A DNA stretch of 64,000 bases from Acidobacteriota bacterium (lineage in GTDB: Bacteria; Acidobacteriota; Terriglobia; Terriglobales; Acidobacteriaceae), in the NCBI GenBank assembly GCA_003225455.1, contig QIAB01000032.1, forward strand, positions 57,103 through 121,102. The letters are read 5' to 3'. Below are positions 35,480 through 45,055 of this stretch, in pieces; position 1 is the stretch's first letter, and each line of letters begins with the position of its first letter. Position numbers and translations under genes: made by a program. The notes under the pieces are model-generated. The model had not been told where the DNA came from. It saw only the letters and a program-made list of their open reading frames with translations, and did not search any database.

Positions 35480-35701
35480 TTGAAGATACCACGCTTCGGG
35501 GTGGCTGGCTGCTTACGGTCACCAGGCATCAAGGGCCCGGAATTCAATCGGTCCATTTCCGCAAACCAATGGGCGATGTCAGGAAACTGAGCGACTTGCG
35601 TGATACGCACCCGGTCTCCATCGAAGCTAAACTCTCGAGGCAGCCGTACCGTCTGGCTGCCGCCCATTTCGGAATAGCTTGGCGATGCCGGTTTTGGACA
35701 T
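35476..35701 (-). pseudogene. Frameshifted VapB antitoxin
   Basis: From an ATG at 35701 (AAGGAA upstream) the frame reads MSKTGIAKLFRNGR. The AbrB-type continuation SQTVRLPREFSFDGDRVRI, then WFAEMDRLNSGPLMPGDRK and TPKRGIFK, lies in another frame. The break is in GGGCGGCAGCCAG: one extra C, or two bases missing. The C-terminal pattern is that of VapB antitoxins. Inactive as it stands. Confidence 0.65.
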
Positions 35702-35765
35702 AGGTTCCTTATGGAATAACATACCAAGCATATATACCGGCTCACCGAAACCTGTGATTTCCCGT

Positions 35766-35795
35766 TTGACTCTATGTAACTCGTATCGTTACACT
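35766..35795 (+). promoter_or_regulatory. higBA promoter with an overlapping dyad
   Basis: TTGACT (35766-35771), an 18-base spacer and TACACT (35790-35795) form a promoter 8 bases before the higB GTG. The inverted repeat TGTAAC-N7-GTTACA (35775-35793) fills the spacer, where HigA-type repressors bind. Confidence 0.6.
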
Positions 35796-35802
35796 GTACA
35801 TA

Positions 35803-36081
35803 GTGATAAAAAGCTTCCGGCACCGGGGCATCGAGAGATTCTTCCGAACCGGATCGAAGGCTGGGATCCAAGCAAAGCACGCTGGCAAGCTGCGTTTGCA
35901 ACTGTTCGCTCTCGACAACGCCAAACAGCCGCACGACATGAACGCTTCCGGATGGAAGCTGCATCCGCTAGCGGGGGAGCTCAAAAACCAGTGGGCTGTC
36001 TGGGTAAGCGGGAACTGGCGTCTGACGTTTAAGTTTGAAGGCGAGAATGCAGTCCTTGTTGACTATCAGGACTATCACTAG
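35803..36081 (+). CDS. higB: HigB toxin (RelE/ParE-fold ribonuclease)
   Basis: 92 residues from a GTG at 35803. MIKSFRHRGIERFFRTGSKA, LRLQLFALDNAKQPHDMN, WKLHPLAGELKNQWAVWVSG and NWRLTFKFE with VLVDYQDYH match HigB. It cleaves mRNA on the ribosome. The toxin-first order with HigA downstream is characteristic. All key regions are intact. Confidence 0.92.
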   Translation: MIKSFRHRGIERFFRTGSKAGIQAKHAGKLRLQLFALDNAKQPHDMNASGWKLHPLAGELKNQWAVWVSGNWRLTFKFEGENAVLVDYQDYH

Positions 36082-36090
36082 GAGTCGTTT

Positions 36091-36405
36091 ATGCGCATGC
36101 ACAATCCGCCGCACCCCGGGCTGGTCCTACGAGAGTACCTCGGAGGCATGGCCGTGTCCACGGCAGCGGCACATCTACGGGTGACGCGCGTGACCCTGTC
36201 ACGGGTGTTGAACGGTAAGGCCGGAATCTCTGCGAGTATGGCCCTGCGCCTAGGGGCGGCTTTGGGCACTTCGCCGGACCTCTGGATAAATATGCAAGCC
36301 CAGTACGACCTCTGGCGGGCAAGGCGCGGGCGGCAACCCGCGGTGCGCCGGTTCGCGCATGTGGCTGGCAATGCTTCAATTCCGCAACGTCTTTCCCGTC
36401 TTTAA
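36091..36405 (+). CDS. higA: HigA antitoxin (XRE-type helix-turn-helix)
   Basis: 104 residues, 9 bases after higB. HPGLVLREYLGGMAVSTAAA and HLRVTRVTLSRVLNGKAGIS form the HTH, then MALRLGAALGTSPDLWINMQ and AQYDLWRAR. It neutralises HigB and represses the operon through the dyad at 35775-35793. Its 3' end overlaps the convergent FadN-like gene by 30 bases, so the cassette has been placed directly at the end of that gene. Confidence 0.92.
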   Translation: MRMHNPPHPGLVLREYLGGMAVSTAAAHLRVTRVTLSRVLNGKAGISASMALRLGAALGTSPDLWINMQAQYDLWRARRGRQPAVRRFAHVAGNASIPQRLSRL

Positions 36406-38820
36406 CGTGTATTGGATCCGTTCCTGAGTCTTGCGCTCGCCGCACAGGGATTTGAAGGCTTCGCGTTCCAGATCCAAAACGCATTGCTCGCTGATCGGCA
36501 TACCTGAAGTTACGTTCCCGCAGCACAGCACCTCGGCAATCTTTGTCCCCAGCTTCACTTCGTAGTCTGTGATGTATTCGCCCTGCCGCATCAGGTGGAT
36601 GCCCAGCTTGAGCGCTGCCAGAATATTTTCGCCGGGCGCCGGAATATCCGTGCGTACCACAGGAGGCTCATAGCCCGCCCGCACCAGCTCTAACGCATGC
36701 GCCTTGGCATCGGACAGCACGCGCTCGCGGTTCATGGTGATGCCGTCTGATTCTGAGAGAAATGCAAGCCCACGCGCCTCAAGTGCTGAGGTCGCGACCT
36801 TAGCTGTCGCGATGGTTTCAAAAGCTCGCTTCATCGCCTCCATCAACTCAACCGATTCTCCGCGGCCACCGGGACGGATCGCCGCAGCGCTATCGACCGC
36901 GCGCAACAGCATCTCTTTGCAGCCCCCGCCTCCGGGGAGCAAGCCGACACCCACCTCCACCAACCCCATATAAAGCTCGGCGTGGGGCCGCCGCGCAGCG
37001 CCATGCAAAGAAAGTTCTGTCCCACCGCCGAGCGTGAGCCCGAACGGCGCAATCACCACCGGCTTGGGCGAAAACTTTATAGCCTGAGTCATGCCCTGAA
37101 ATTGTCTGATAGCGAGATCCACATCATCCCATTCTTCTTCCTGCACCGACATGAGCAGCAGCATCAAATTTGCGCCGACAGAAAAGTTCTGCGCATCGTT
37201 GGTGATCACGAATGCGTCGAAGTTGTCGCCCGGCCCGGCAGGCTTGAGTGTCTGAGTGATCAAAGAAATGATGTCGCCGCCCAGCGAATTCATCTTGGAG
37301 TGAAACTCGATACACGCCACGCCATCCCCAATATCGACCAGCGACGCCCCGGAGTTTTTCTTCACAACTCCGTTCGACTTCTTAGCCACCGTGACCGACC
37401 AGACACCAGCGGGAACTTCGACCGGCTTGTAGTCTGACCTGGCAAGATCAAAATACGCGCGCCCAGATGGTGCGCCGGCTGCATCTGTGTACCAGGACTT
37501 TTTTCCCGTGGCGAGCACCTTCTCGACGTTGGCCGCGATCGCGCGGCCTTCTTTTTTCATTCGCGTGACCGTCGCCTCGACGCCAGCAGCGTCCCATAGT
37601 TCAAACGGCCCAAGCTCCCAATTGAACCCCAGGCGCATGGCGCGGTCGATTTCAACGATAGAATCCGAAATTTCGGGCACGCGGTTGGCCGAATAATTCC
37701 AAAGCTCGGACAAAGCTGACCACAGGAACTGCCCAGCCTTGTCGGCTTTTTGCTGTCCTCCATCAAGCCCGAGCAGCATGCGAATGCGCGCCCCGGCGTC
37801 CTCGATATTCTTGGCCATGTCGAGCGCGGGAAACTTTGGCTTTTGCCGCGGATGGTATTCGAGCGTTTTCCAGTCGAGAGCGAGACGTTCGCTCTCTTGG
37901 CCTGCTTCGGCGGTCGAGGGCGCCTGCGTTACATTTTTTTTGTAGAAGCCGCCGCCCGTTTTGTCGCCCAGCCATTTGCGATCGAGCATCTGCTTGAAAA
38001 AATCAGGAAGTGTGTGGGACTGGCGCTCTCGCCCACCATTCTCGACCCCTGCCATGTTGCTGACTACATGCCCCAAAATATCCAGCCCAACCAGATCGAT
38101 GGTCCGAAACGTCGCCGACTTCGGCCAGCCGACCGCCTGCCCGGTAAGCGCGTCTACCTCCTCAACGCTCAAGTCCATCTCCTGCATCAGGCGCATGGCG
38201 TTCAGTACAGAAAATGTCCCAATACGATTGGCGATGAAATTTGGCGTGTCTTTGGCAATGACAACGCCTTTGCCCAGCCGCACGTCAGCGAACCACGCGA
38301 CCGCGTCGAGCAGCGCGCGGTCAGTTTCCGCTGTAGGAATAATCTCCAGCAGCCGCATATATCTCGGTGGATTGAAAAAATGCGTGCCAAACCACGCCCT
38401 CTGGAAATCATCGGAAAATCCTTCCGCAATCTTTGCAACGGGCAGGCCGCTCGTGTTCGTGGTGATGATCGTGCCCGGCTTACGCACAGCCTCTACTTTC
38501 TTCAGCAGAGCACGCTTGATCTCAAGGTCCTCGACCACGGCTTCAATGATCCAATCCACCTCGGAGACCTTCTTAAGATCGTCTTCAAAATTTCCGATTG
38601 TTATCAATCGCGCAAGAGATGGCTCGAAAAACGCCGCCGGCTTCGACTTCTTTGCAGCCTCAAGCCCAGCAGCAGCGATTTTGTTCCGCGCCGCACCATC
38701 CGCGTCGGGAGGAACGATATCGAACAAGTAGCTTGGCACGCCAGCATTAGCGAAATGCGCCGCGATACGGGCACCCATGGTCCCGGCGCCAAGAATTGCA
38801 ACTTTATTTATGCGCTTCAC
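36376..38820 (-). CDS. 3-hydroxyacyl-CoA dehydrogenase / enoyl-CoA hydratase fusion (FadN-like)
   Basis: 814 residues from a GTG at 38820 with AAAGG upstream. The N-terminal Rossmann fold is KRINKVAILGAGTMGARIAA. Substrate and catalytic segments follow (FGTHFFNPPRYMRLLEIIPT, GKGVVIAKDTPNFIANRIG). The enoyl-CoA hydratase domain is at the C-terminus (GGGTELSLHGAARRPHAELY, GLLPGGGGCKEML). This dehydrogenase-first order is that of FadN/FadJ-like proteins, not E. coli FadB. With the thiolase and acyl-CoA dehydrogenase it completes a beta-oxidation set. Its 3' end overlaps higA on the other strand. Confidence 0.93.
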   Translation of the reverse strand: MKRINKVAILGAGTMGARIAAHFANAGVPSYLFDIVPPDADGAARNKIAAAGLEAAKKSKPAAFFEPSLARLITIGNFEDDLKKVSEVDWIIEAVVEDLEIKRALLKKVEAVRKPGTIITTNTSGLPVAKIAEGFSDDFQRAWFGTHFFNPPRYMRLLEIIPTAETDRALLDAVAWFADVRLGKGVVIAKDTPNFIANRIGTFSVLNAMRLMQEMDLSVEEVDALTGQAVGWPKSATFRTIDLVGLDILGHVVSNMAGVENGGRERQSHTLPDFFKQMLDRKWLGDKTGGGFYKKNVTQAPSTAEAGQESERLALDWKTLEYHPRQKPKFPALDMAKNIEDAGARIRMLLGLDGGQQKADKAGQFLWSALSELWNYSANRVPEISDSIVEIDRAMRLGFNWELGPFELWDAAGVEATVTRMKKEGRAIAANVEKVLATGKKSWYTDAAGAPSGRAYFDLARSDYKPVEVPAGVWSVTVAKKSNGVVKKNSGASLVDIGDGVACIEFHSKMNSLGGDIISLITQTLKPAGPGDNFDAFVITNDAQNFSVGANLMLLLMSVQEEEWDDVDLAIRQFQGMTQAIKFSPKPVVIAPFGLTLGGGTELSLHGAARRPHAELYMGLVEVGVGLLPGGGGCKEMLLRAVDSAAAIRPGGRGESVELMEAMKRAFETIATAKVATSALEARGLAFLSESDGITMNRERVLSDAKAHALELVRAGYEPPVVRTDIPAPGENILAALKLGIHLMRQGEYITDYEVKLGTKIAEVLCCGNVTSGMPISEQCVLDLEREAFKSLCGERKTQERIQYTLKTGKTLRN

Positions 38821-38914
38821 GAAAAACCTTTCTAACTGAGGCTGATATCGAGGGTCACGAAAGATTTTCAATTGCCGGTTGCCAAATTGGCAATTGGAAA
38901 TTCAAGGGCGAAGG

Positions 38915-39403
38915 CTACGGCAGCTGATCTACGGCCCAATCATCTTTACCAGCGCGGATAATAACAATCCGTGAGCAGCGAGGACGGGGCGTAGTTCTTG
39001 GGTCGAACAAGGTGATGGGAAAGACGTATCGTCCCGTCTTCATCCGCTTGCCGCGTGCAATTTCGTAAGCCGCTTCGGATCCTGAAGAAAAGAACGACTG
39101 CAGACGATCTTCCGAGGTCTGGTGCTTGATTGTGTCAGTAAGCATGGCTATTCCGGTTTCGCGATCCTGGTTTTGCCACGCATGGAGAAAGTGATTAGCG
39201 GCGGCAAGCGCCGAAATGTAATTTGAGTCCGTAGCGCGATGGAAAGCTCTCGGTCTCGCGTGCAGAGGAGCGGCTACAAGCGAAGACAGCAGGATCGCGT
39301 AGAGCGGTAGGGCGAGAGGCCTTCCCCACGGTGCCAGCGCGGCGGTCACAAACCAGCCCCGCGATTTCGTTGTCATTTGGGCCGCTGACAGCTCAGTACG
39401 CAC
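38915..39403 (-). CDS. Exported hypothetical protein (NTF2-like)
   Basis: 162 residues; a start at 39376 (MTTKSRGWFV) is equally likely. A hydrophobic segment (LALPLYAILLSSLVAAPLHA) is a signal peptide. The mature part (ALAAANHFLHAWQNQDRETG, IAMLTDTIKHQTSEDRLQSF, FSSGSEAAYEIARGKRM) has the helix-sheet look of DUF4878/NTF2-like domains. Function unknown. It lies 94 bases upstream of the FadN-like gene on the same strand. Confidence 0.5.
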   Translation of the reverse strand: MRTELSAAQMTTKSRGWFVTAALAPWGRPLALPLYAILLSSLVAAPLHARPRAFHRATDSNYISALAAANHFLHAWQNQDRETGIAMLTDTIKHQTSEDRLQSFFSSGSEAAYEIARGKRMKTGRYVFPITLFDPRTTPRPRCSRIVIIRAGKDDWAVDQLP

Positions 39404-39605
39404 GCTCTCATTATGCGGAAGAATTCTGGCTTCTCAAAGAGACCAGCAAGGTTCAGCGGAAGGTAAAAAACAACAGGCGCGTGCCGAATAATGTGGGGTG
39501 AGGATGGCAACGGCACGCGCCTTATCAGTTAACTCAATGCTAGGGATCGCTGTCTGCGAAGTCAAATGCATTGCGTGCCGCGCGCGTGCAGTGCTGTGTT
39601 TCTGA

Positions 39606-40301
39606 TCACGCAATCAGCTTAGCCAAAACAAATGCCGCTGCGGCGGCGAGTCCCCCGATCACCATCGTTTGGCTTGCGCTGCGCAGCGGGCCGGTTCCGG
39701 TATAACGTCCTTTTAGAAATCCGAAAATCCCCAGCGCCGCCAGTGTGACTATCGCTGACAACGCCAGCCCACGCGTCGCGCTGGCCAACATGACATAGGG
39801 AGAAAGCGGAATAAGTCCGCCGGCGACGTAAGATCCTGCAATCGTTGCAGCGCTGGTCCGCGCGCGGCTTGGATCCGGCTCTTCCAGTCCGAGCTCATAA
39901 CGCATCATGAAATCCACCCACGCATCCGGTCGCCGGCTGAGCGCGTCCACCACAGGCGCACTCTGTTCCTGCGTGATTCCATACGACTGAAAGACCCGGC
40001 TGACTTCGGCCATTTCTTCTTCTGGAATCTCTTTGATCTCGCGATATTCACGGCCCCGCTCTTGCTCATAGTGCTCGGCGTCGCCGCGTGCCGCCAGATA
40101 GCCGCCAAGTCCCATTGCGATGGAGCCAGCCGCAATCTCGGCTAAGCCACCAACCACGATCAATCGCGTGTTTTGCACCGCGCCGGAGAGTCCGGCGGCC
40201 AGCGCGAACGGGACCGTGAGTCCATCAGACATGCCAATGACCACGTCGCGAACAAAATTGCCGGCAGTGAAATGTTTTTCAATATGGGTAACACGTGGCA
40301 T
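39606..40301 (-). CDS. VIT1/CCC1-family metal transporter
   Basis: 231 residues from the ATG at 40301, coupled to the Nudix stop (TGATG). NFVRDVVIGMSDGLTVPFAL, AAGLSGAVQNTRLIVVGGLA and EIAAGSIAMGLGGYLAARGD are the first two helices and metal-path residues of CCC1/VIT1 proteins. The cytoplasmic, Glu-rich linker (REYREIKEIPEEEMAEVSR) is the metal-binding domain. Three further helices end LAAAAAFVLAKLIA. It is thought to move Fe2+ or Mn2+ out of the cytoplasm. Confidence 0.9.
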   Translation of the reverse strand: MPRVTHIEKHFTAGNFVRDVVIGMSDGLTVPFALAAGLSGAVQNTRLIVVGGLAEIAAGSIAMGLGGYLAARGDAEHYEQERGREYREIKEIPEEEMAEVSRVFQSYGITQEQSAPVVDALSRRPDAWVDFMMRYELGLEEPDPSRARTSAATIAGSYVAGGLIPLSPYVMLASATRGLALSAIVTLAALGIFGFLKGRYTGTGPLRSASQTMVIGGLAAAAAFVLAKLIA

Positions 40302-40789
40302 CAAGCAGCCTCCGGATGAGATTTCAGATACTCCTGCGCGCGGCGCACCATATCCCGCTCGCCGCGATAAGCCAGCTTGCGCTCGGCCTCCACCAATGGA
40401 ACCCAGATCGCACGCTTCACCTCTATTCGCATCGCATCTGCGATTTCGTCAATGCGTCCGGCTTCATAGCGCAACAGATAGAAGCTGACAATCTTGAACA
40501 CCCGTTGTTTGTCGCCCCAGGAGCGCACGTACGTATACTTGATATCGCCCAGCTTGCCGATCAGCGATCCAGTCACACCGGTCTCCTCACGCACCTCGCG
40601 AATCGCCGTTTGCTCGGGTCTTTCGCCTGGGTCCACGAGTCCTTTCGGTAACGCGAGTAACACTTTTTGTGAATCTGTTTTCACGTCTCTAGGGCCGGAA
40701 TCCTCCTTCTTTGGCTCGATTGCCGCCATCATCCAGCCTTCGGCCGTACGCCGCACTAGCACCCCCCCGGCAGAAATCTCCCGCAGCAT
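40301..40789 (-). CDS. Nudix hydrolase
   Basis: 162 residues. The Nudix box is ALPKGLVDPGERPEQTAIRE, then VREETGV, with all conserved Glu and Arg present. Substrate and function are not specified by the flanks; the N-terminal SAGGVLVRRTAEGWMMAAIE is common in MutT-like and Ap4A-type hydrolases. Its stop overlaps the start of the metal transporter (TGATG), implying translational coupling, although a functional link is not obvious. Confidence 0.9.
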   Translation of the reverse strand: MLREISAGGVLVRRTAEGWMMAAIEPKKEDSGPRDVKTDSQKVLLALPKGLVDPGERPEQTAIREVREETGVTGSLIGKLGDIKYTYVRSWGDKQRVFKIVSFYLLRYEAGRIDEIADAMRIEVKRAIWVPLVEAERKLAYRGERDMVRRAQEYLKSHPEAA

Positions 40790-40965
40790 GTCCCCAAAGT
40801 ATCAGGAACACGGGAGTTAGTCATGGGAAAGCACGGTAGACTGGAGGTGCATCCATCGGTAACCAGCGCCCGGAAACGCTGGTCACTGGAACATTCCTGC
40901 TCTTGCTGGCATCTTACTTGCTAGGTAGTGATCGGTTCGGGACTAGCCGGGGAGGTGAGGTTCCG

Positions 40966-41886
40966 GTGAAGAGTCTGGGCAAGATAATCCGGTCGGTGCA
41001 AGCCTTTGGACGCGGCCTTTCGGGGCGTCCGTCTCCGCTGGAGTCTGAGACTAGACCCTCTATCGGCCTGGCCCTCGGCGGCGGCTTTGCCCGTGGCGTT
41101 GCCCACGTCGGTGTTTTGAAAGTTCTCGAAGAAGAAAATATTCCCATCAGCTTTATTGCTGGAACCAGCGTAGGCGCGCTTATCGGCGCCGCATATTGCA
41201 GTGGAGTTACAGTCGCCGAACTGGAGCAGATTGCCACCCGCGTCCGCTTCAAGCACTTTGCCAGCTGGACATTGTCACGCTATGGATTCGCCAGCAACCA
41301 GCGCATGATCGGCTTTCTGAGCAGCGTTCTGCGGGTAAAGACATTCGAAGAACTCCGCATCCCGCTGGCAGTAACGGCCACCGATTTTTCCACTGGTGAT
41401 GGGGTGGTGTTTCACTCCGGGCCGCTCATTGATCCAGTTCGGGCAAGTTGTGCCTATCCCGGAATGTTTCTGCCGGTAAAAATTCGCGGACGCCTGCTGG
41501 TCGACGGCATGCTCTCGCACGCCGTGCCCAGTGTTCCGCTGCGCGAAATGGGAGCAGAGCGTGTGCTCGCGGTTCATCTGAAAGGCCATTGGGCCAACGA
41601 AGACGGCCCCCGGCATCTGTTTGACGTGATCGGCCAGTGTTTCTCCATCGCGCAGGAGATGAACTGCGGCGTCTGGAAGCATGCCGCTGACTTGGTGATC
41701 CAGCCCGATGTCAACGGCTATAAATACGACGCTTTTGAACAGAGCGTCGAACTGGTGCGCGCCGGCGAAGTCGTGACTCGTGCGGCCTTGCCGGAAATCC
41801 GCAAGTGGATGCAGGTTGAAGTGACACCCAAGACTAAAGTCTCAACCCCGCCGGCGGCACAGCCAGCGGTGATGCCAGCCGATTAA
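40966..41886 (+). CDS. Patatin-like phospholipase
   Basis: 306 residues from a GTG at 40966, chosen for GGAGGTGAGG upstream; a TTG or ATG in the preceding 60 bases is possible. SIGLALGGGFARGVAHVGVL carries the oxyanion GGGxxRG motif. FIAGTSVGALIGAAYCSGVT has the GTSxG serine elbow, and RLLVDGMLSHAVP the Asp of the dyad (DG[GA] here DGM). A bacterial patatin-fold lipid acyl hydrolase, RssA-like by length. Confidence 0.92.
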   Translation: MKSLGKIIRSVQAFGRGLSGRPSPLESETRPSIGLALGGGFARGVAHVGVLKVLEEENIPISFIAGTSVGALIGAAYCSGVTVAELEQIATRVRFKHFASWTLSRYGFASNQRMIGFLSSVLRVKTFEELRIPLAVTATDFSTGDGVVFHSGPLIDPVRASCAYPGMFLPVKIRGRLLVDGMLSHAVPSVPLREMGAERVLAVHLKGHWANEDGPRHLFDVIGQCFSIAQEMNCGVWKHAADLVIQPDVNGYKYDAFEQSVELVRAGEVVTRAALPEIRKWMQVEVTPKTKVSTPPAAQPAVMPAD

Positions 41887-42194
41887 TATTCCCAGCAACG
41901 CCGCACAGATCAACCACGCCCGATCTCTATTCGTGCAAACGATTTTCAATTGTTCGGACTAGGCCAGAAGTTCGCCTGATGCACCCTTACGAAGGCGTCG
42001 AAGTCGCCACTGCACTCAGAAGCCGGTTGTGTCGCCTGATTTCGTCAACGATCATCTCAACGCCTGTCTGCCCTTCATCGGTCGTAGGGCATAATTTCTA
42101 GCGCAAGCCTATGCTACTGTAGTCGTTCGTAAGGAGACGTAATCGCGACCAGCGGCACGGCTTCTAGGCAGCTTCCAGCAGGGCAAAAGATCCA
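41887..42194. other. Gap before the broken hydrolase
   Basis: About 308 bases with no supported gene. On the minus strand a 36-codon open stretch (DEGQTGVEMIVDEIRRHNRL, ending TAA near 41996) lacks a start and may be a gene fragment; I cannot assign it. CTATGCTACTGTAGTCGTTC near 42110 has no clear promoter features. Confidence 0.3.
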
Positions 42195-43494
42195 ATGACT
42201 CCAGAGGACAGCCTTATGGCGACAGATAAGAGTTGGCCCAAGTGGTCAAGGCTCGACGAGCTATACGGCCAGGCAAGACTGGTGACGGTAATGGTGCTGA
42301 TTTGCCAAATCGCAGCCGCAGAAAAGCCCGGCAATGCTCCGCTACTCTGGGGCGATTTACAGCCTGGTCGGTACGATGTTGGTTTCAGGGTGCTCTATAA
42401 GCATGACCGCGCGCGGAAGTGGCTGCCATTCGACAATTCATTCGAAGCGAGCTACGAATGATAAAGGGCGGCCCATACGCATAAGTGTGTGGTATCCAGC
42501 TATGCCGGCTGAAGGAGTAGAGGCCATGCGGTACGGCGACTACTTCCACTACCAGGGTGAAAACGATTTTCGGGACCTGAACGATGAACTAGAGAAGATC
42601 GATCGCGAGAGTTGGCTAGCGGACCTCAACGAGATCTCGTCGAACGGCAGCGACATCTTTGCAAAACTTTGCTCTACTCCAGTGGCTGCAATCCGCAACG
42701 CCACACCAGCGTCCGGCCGATTTCCGGTTGTGCTTTATGCGGGTGGTCTCGGTTCCCGGGCGGACGCTAACGTCGAACTCGGGGAATACTTAGCCAGTCA
42801 CGGCTACATCATGGCGACAGTGCCCCAGCTGGGTCCCTCTGCTGAAGAATTCACTCTCGAGACTACAGCCGGAGAAGCCGGAGTGCATGTTGGTGATCTA
42901 GAGTTCGCTCTGAAGGTTTTGCGGGATCTACCTGATGTTGACGTCCAGCATCTTGCAATAGCTGGCCACAGTGCGGGCGGTGTTGCAGCCATCCGGTTCG
43001 CCATACGCAATGCGAAAGTGAGAGTAGTAGTAGGTTTGGACGGCTCATACGGAGTGGCTCCAGAACCACACCGCAGGCAAGAAGTGATGAAAGCCTTGAA
43101 TAAGCTACACCCAGGCCACGTGAAAGCGTTCCTGCTCGATATGAGACGTGCGAATGGAGTCCAAGGCGCGGAGCTCGATCACACTGTCAGGCATCGAATG
43201 ACGCGATCGGATCGCTACCTAGTGACCTTTACCAAAATGTTTCACGGAGATTTCATGGAATTTGGGACCATCGGACTAAAGCTCTCGGTTCCATTGCCGC
43301 CCAACAATGACGGTCGGACGCGTGAGACAGGCTTCGTAGGCAACCAACACGCGTATCGAGCTGCGCTGGATTTTCTTGATGCGAAACTGAAAAGTGAACC
43401 GGAAACGTTGGATCTCTTTCTGGCGGAGATTGCGCACACCGATGGGGCCACCATCGTGCACGAGCCCCCGGGTATCTCAGCGCCAGCGCATTGA
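42195..43494 (+). pseudogene. Alpha/beta-hydrolase (dienelactone hydrolase/PAF-AH-like) with a frameshift
   Basis: Frame 1 from 42195 ends at TGA near 42461 after LQPGRYDVGFRVLYKHDRAR, then KWLPFDNSFEASYE. Frame 2 continues with GRPIRISVWYP, then RFPVVLYAGGLGSRADANVE, the nucleophile elbow IAGHSAGGVAAIRF, and the rest to TAG at 43494. LWGDLxPGxYxVGFRVL followed by GRPVRISVWYPA is the expected start of this hydrolase type, so the two frames are one gene. The lesion lies between about 42446 and 42465. The rest is complete, so a recent mutation or an error. Confidence 0.75.
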
Positions 43495-43804
43495 AGTCGG
43501 GAAACGATCGTCGTGCATTTGCCGAATCTGGAGGTTCTCCACGTTGTTAACTCGTTAAGACTCACTGGTAACGACGTCCCACGATGGGTGGGCTACCAGC
43601 CACACAGTAGAGGTGGCCACTCTTCGACATTGCGGTTCGTGCGTTCGAGCCGCGATGCGACACCTCCCGCATTGTCGACCAATCGGAAACTAAACCTGCT
43701 CGTTGTTGACGTAACATCGCCACAGAACTCATTGACCTGGATCGTGAGTGTAATCGCAGTTTTCGGCAACTGCTCATGTTGAAAATGTACAATGTCTCTC
43801 GATT
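43495..43804. other. Gap before the MacB-like permeases
   Basis: About 310 bases without a supported gene. GGGTGGGCTACCAGCCACAC around 43588 looks like a decayed intergenic repeat; a short minus-strand frame across it (MSKSGHLYCVAGSPPI) has no start signal. A promoter for 43805 is not clearly visible. Confidence 0.3.
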
Positions 43805-45052
43805 ATGCGGACGGTTTTGGACATATTCGCGCAAATCTTCCGCAACCTGTGGGCGCACAAGCTTCGATCGTTCCTGACCATGTTCGGCATTGCCTGGGGC
43901 GTGGGATCTTTACTGCTGCTGGTGGGCGTGGGGGAGGGCTTTCGCTCGGGCAACAAGCGTGAGTTGGCCGAGTTCGGCAAAGACATCATGTTTATCTTTC
44001 CCGGGCGCGCGCCAGCGGTAAAGGGCGTCATGAACTCTGCCCGTTCCTATTTGCTCACTTACCAGGACTACCTGGAGATCCGTACGCAAGCTCCACACGT
44101 CCGCAATGCCTGCCCTTTGCTTTCTCGCACCGACCTGCACGAGGTGAGCGAATTCGCCAACGCAGGGACCGAAATCCTGGGCGTGGAGCCTCAGCTTAAC
44201 GAGATCAGTTATCTTCCCCTGAAGGAGGGACGCTGGCTCAATGAAATGGACGACGCGCAGAGACGCAATGTGATCGTCCTCGGTAACGAACTGCTCAAAA
44301 CCCTGTTCCCCGGGCGCCCGGCGGTTGGCGCATTCGTTCTGCTGAACGGGCTCAGGTTCGAAGTCATTGGCAGCATGCCGCACCTCGGCCGCGGCGACAA
44401 CACTTGGCTGAATATGCGTGGCTACATCCCTTTCCAGGTGATGGCCACGTATTTCCCGCTCAAGGGAGAAAACCACGAGAACTCCATTTCCTTTATTGAA
44501 TATCAGCCGCGCGTGACGGCTGAGCACCTGCTGGCGCAGGATGATGTCCACAAGATCGTGGCGCGCAATCACGGACTCGACGCCAGCGATGAAAATGCCT
44601 TTGACGGTTGGGATACGATCAAGGAATCAAACATGGTGGGAACCATTTTCGACGCCATGAACATGTTCCTGGGAGCGGTGGGAATAGTCACGCTGGCTTT
44701 GGGCGCCATCGGCGTCATGAATATCATGCTAGTCACGGTCAGCGAACGCACTCATGAGATCGGATTGCGGAAGGCCCTGGGCGCCACCAACCGCAGCATC
44801 CTGTTTCATTTTTTTCTGGAAGGGTTGCTTCTCACACTGAGTAGCGGGCTGATCGGCATGGGTCTGGCAACAGTTTTGATGGCGATGCTGGGAACGGTGC
44901 ACGGGCCGGGCGGATTTGATCCACCTAAATTGGTGCCGATGTCCGCCATGCTGGCGATTGGCAGCCTGACGCTGGCAGGAGTGCTCGCGGGTCTTTATCC
45001 CGCGCGCAAAGCGGCCATGCTGCAGCCCGTGGAAGCCCTCCGGCAGGAGTGA
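43805..45052 (+). CDS. MacB/FtsX-type ABC permease
   Basis: 415 residues. The N-terminal helix is HKLRSFLTMFGIAWGVGSLL, followed by a large periplasmic MacB-like domain (residues about 55-280). Three C-terminal helices include VGIVTLALGAIGVMNIMLVT, LEGLLLTLSSGLIGMGLATV and the TM loop VSERTHEIGLRKALGATNRS typical of FtsX domains. No ATPase gene lies adjacent; it is followed by a second permease, 3 bases away. Confidence 0.9.
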   Translation: MRTVLDIFAQIFRNLWAHKLRSFLTMFGIAWGVGSLLLLVGVGEGFRSGNKRELAEFGKDIMFIFPGRAPAVKGVMNSARSYLLTYQDYLEIRTQAPHVRNACPLLSRTDLHEVSEFANAGTEILGVEPQLNEISYLPLKEGRWLNEMDDAQRRNVIVLGNELLKTLFPGRPAVGAFVLLNGLRFEVIGSMPHLGRGDNTWLNMRGYIPFQVMATYFPLKGENHENSISFIEYQPRVTAEHLLAQDDVHKIVARNHGLDASDENAFDGWDTIKESNMVGTIFDAMNMFLGAVGIVTLALGAIGVMNIMLVTVSERTHEIGLRKALGATNRSILFHFFLEGLLLTLSSGLIGMGLATVLMAMLGTVHGPGGFDPPKLVPMSAMLAIGSLTLAGVLAGLYPARKAAMLQPVEALRQE

Positions 45053-45055
45053 GCG

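Noticed and set aside
37750..38835. 361-codon plus-strand frame
   Set aside because: It is antisense to the FadN-like gene, which has full family motifs; the product has none.
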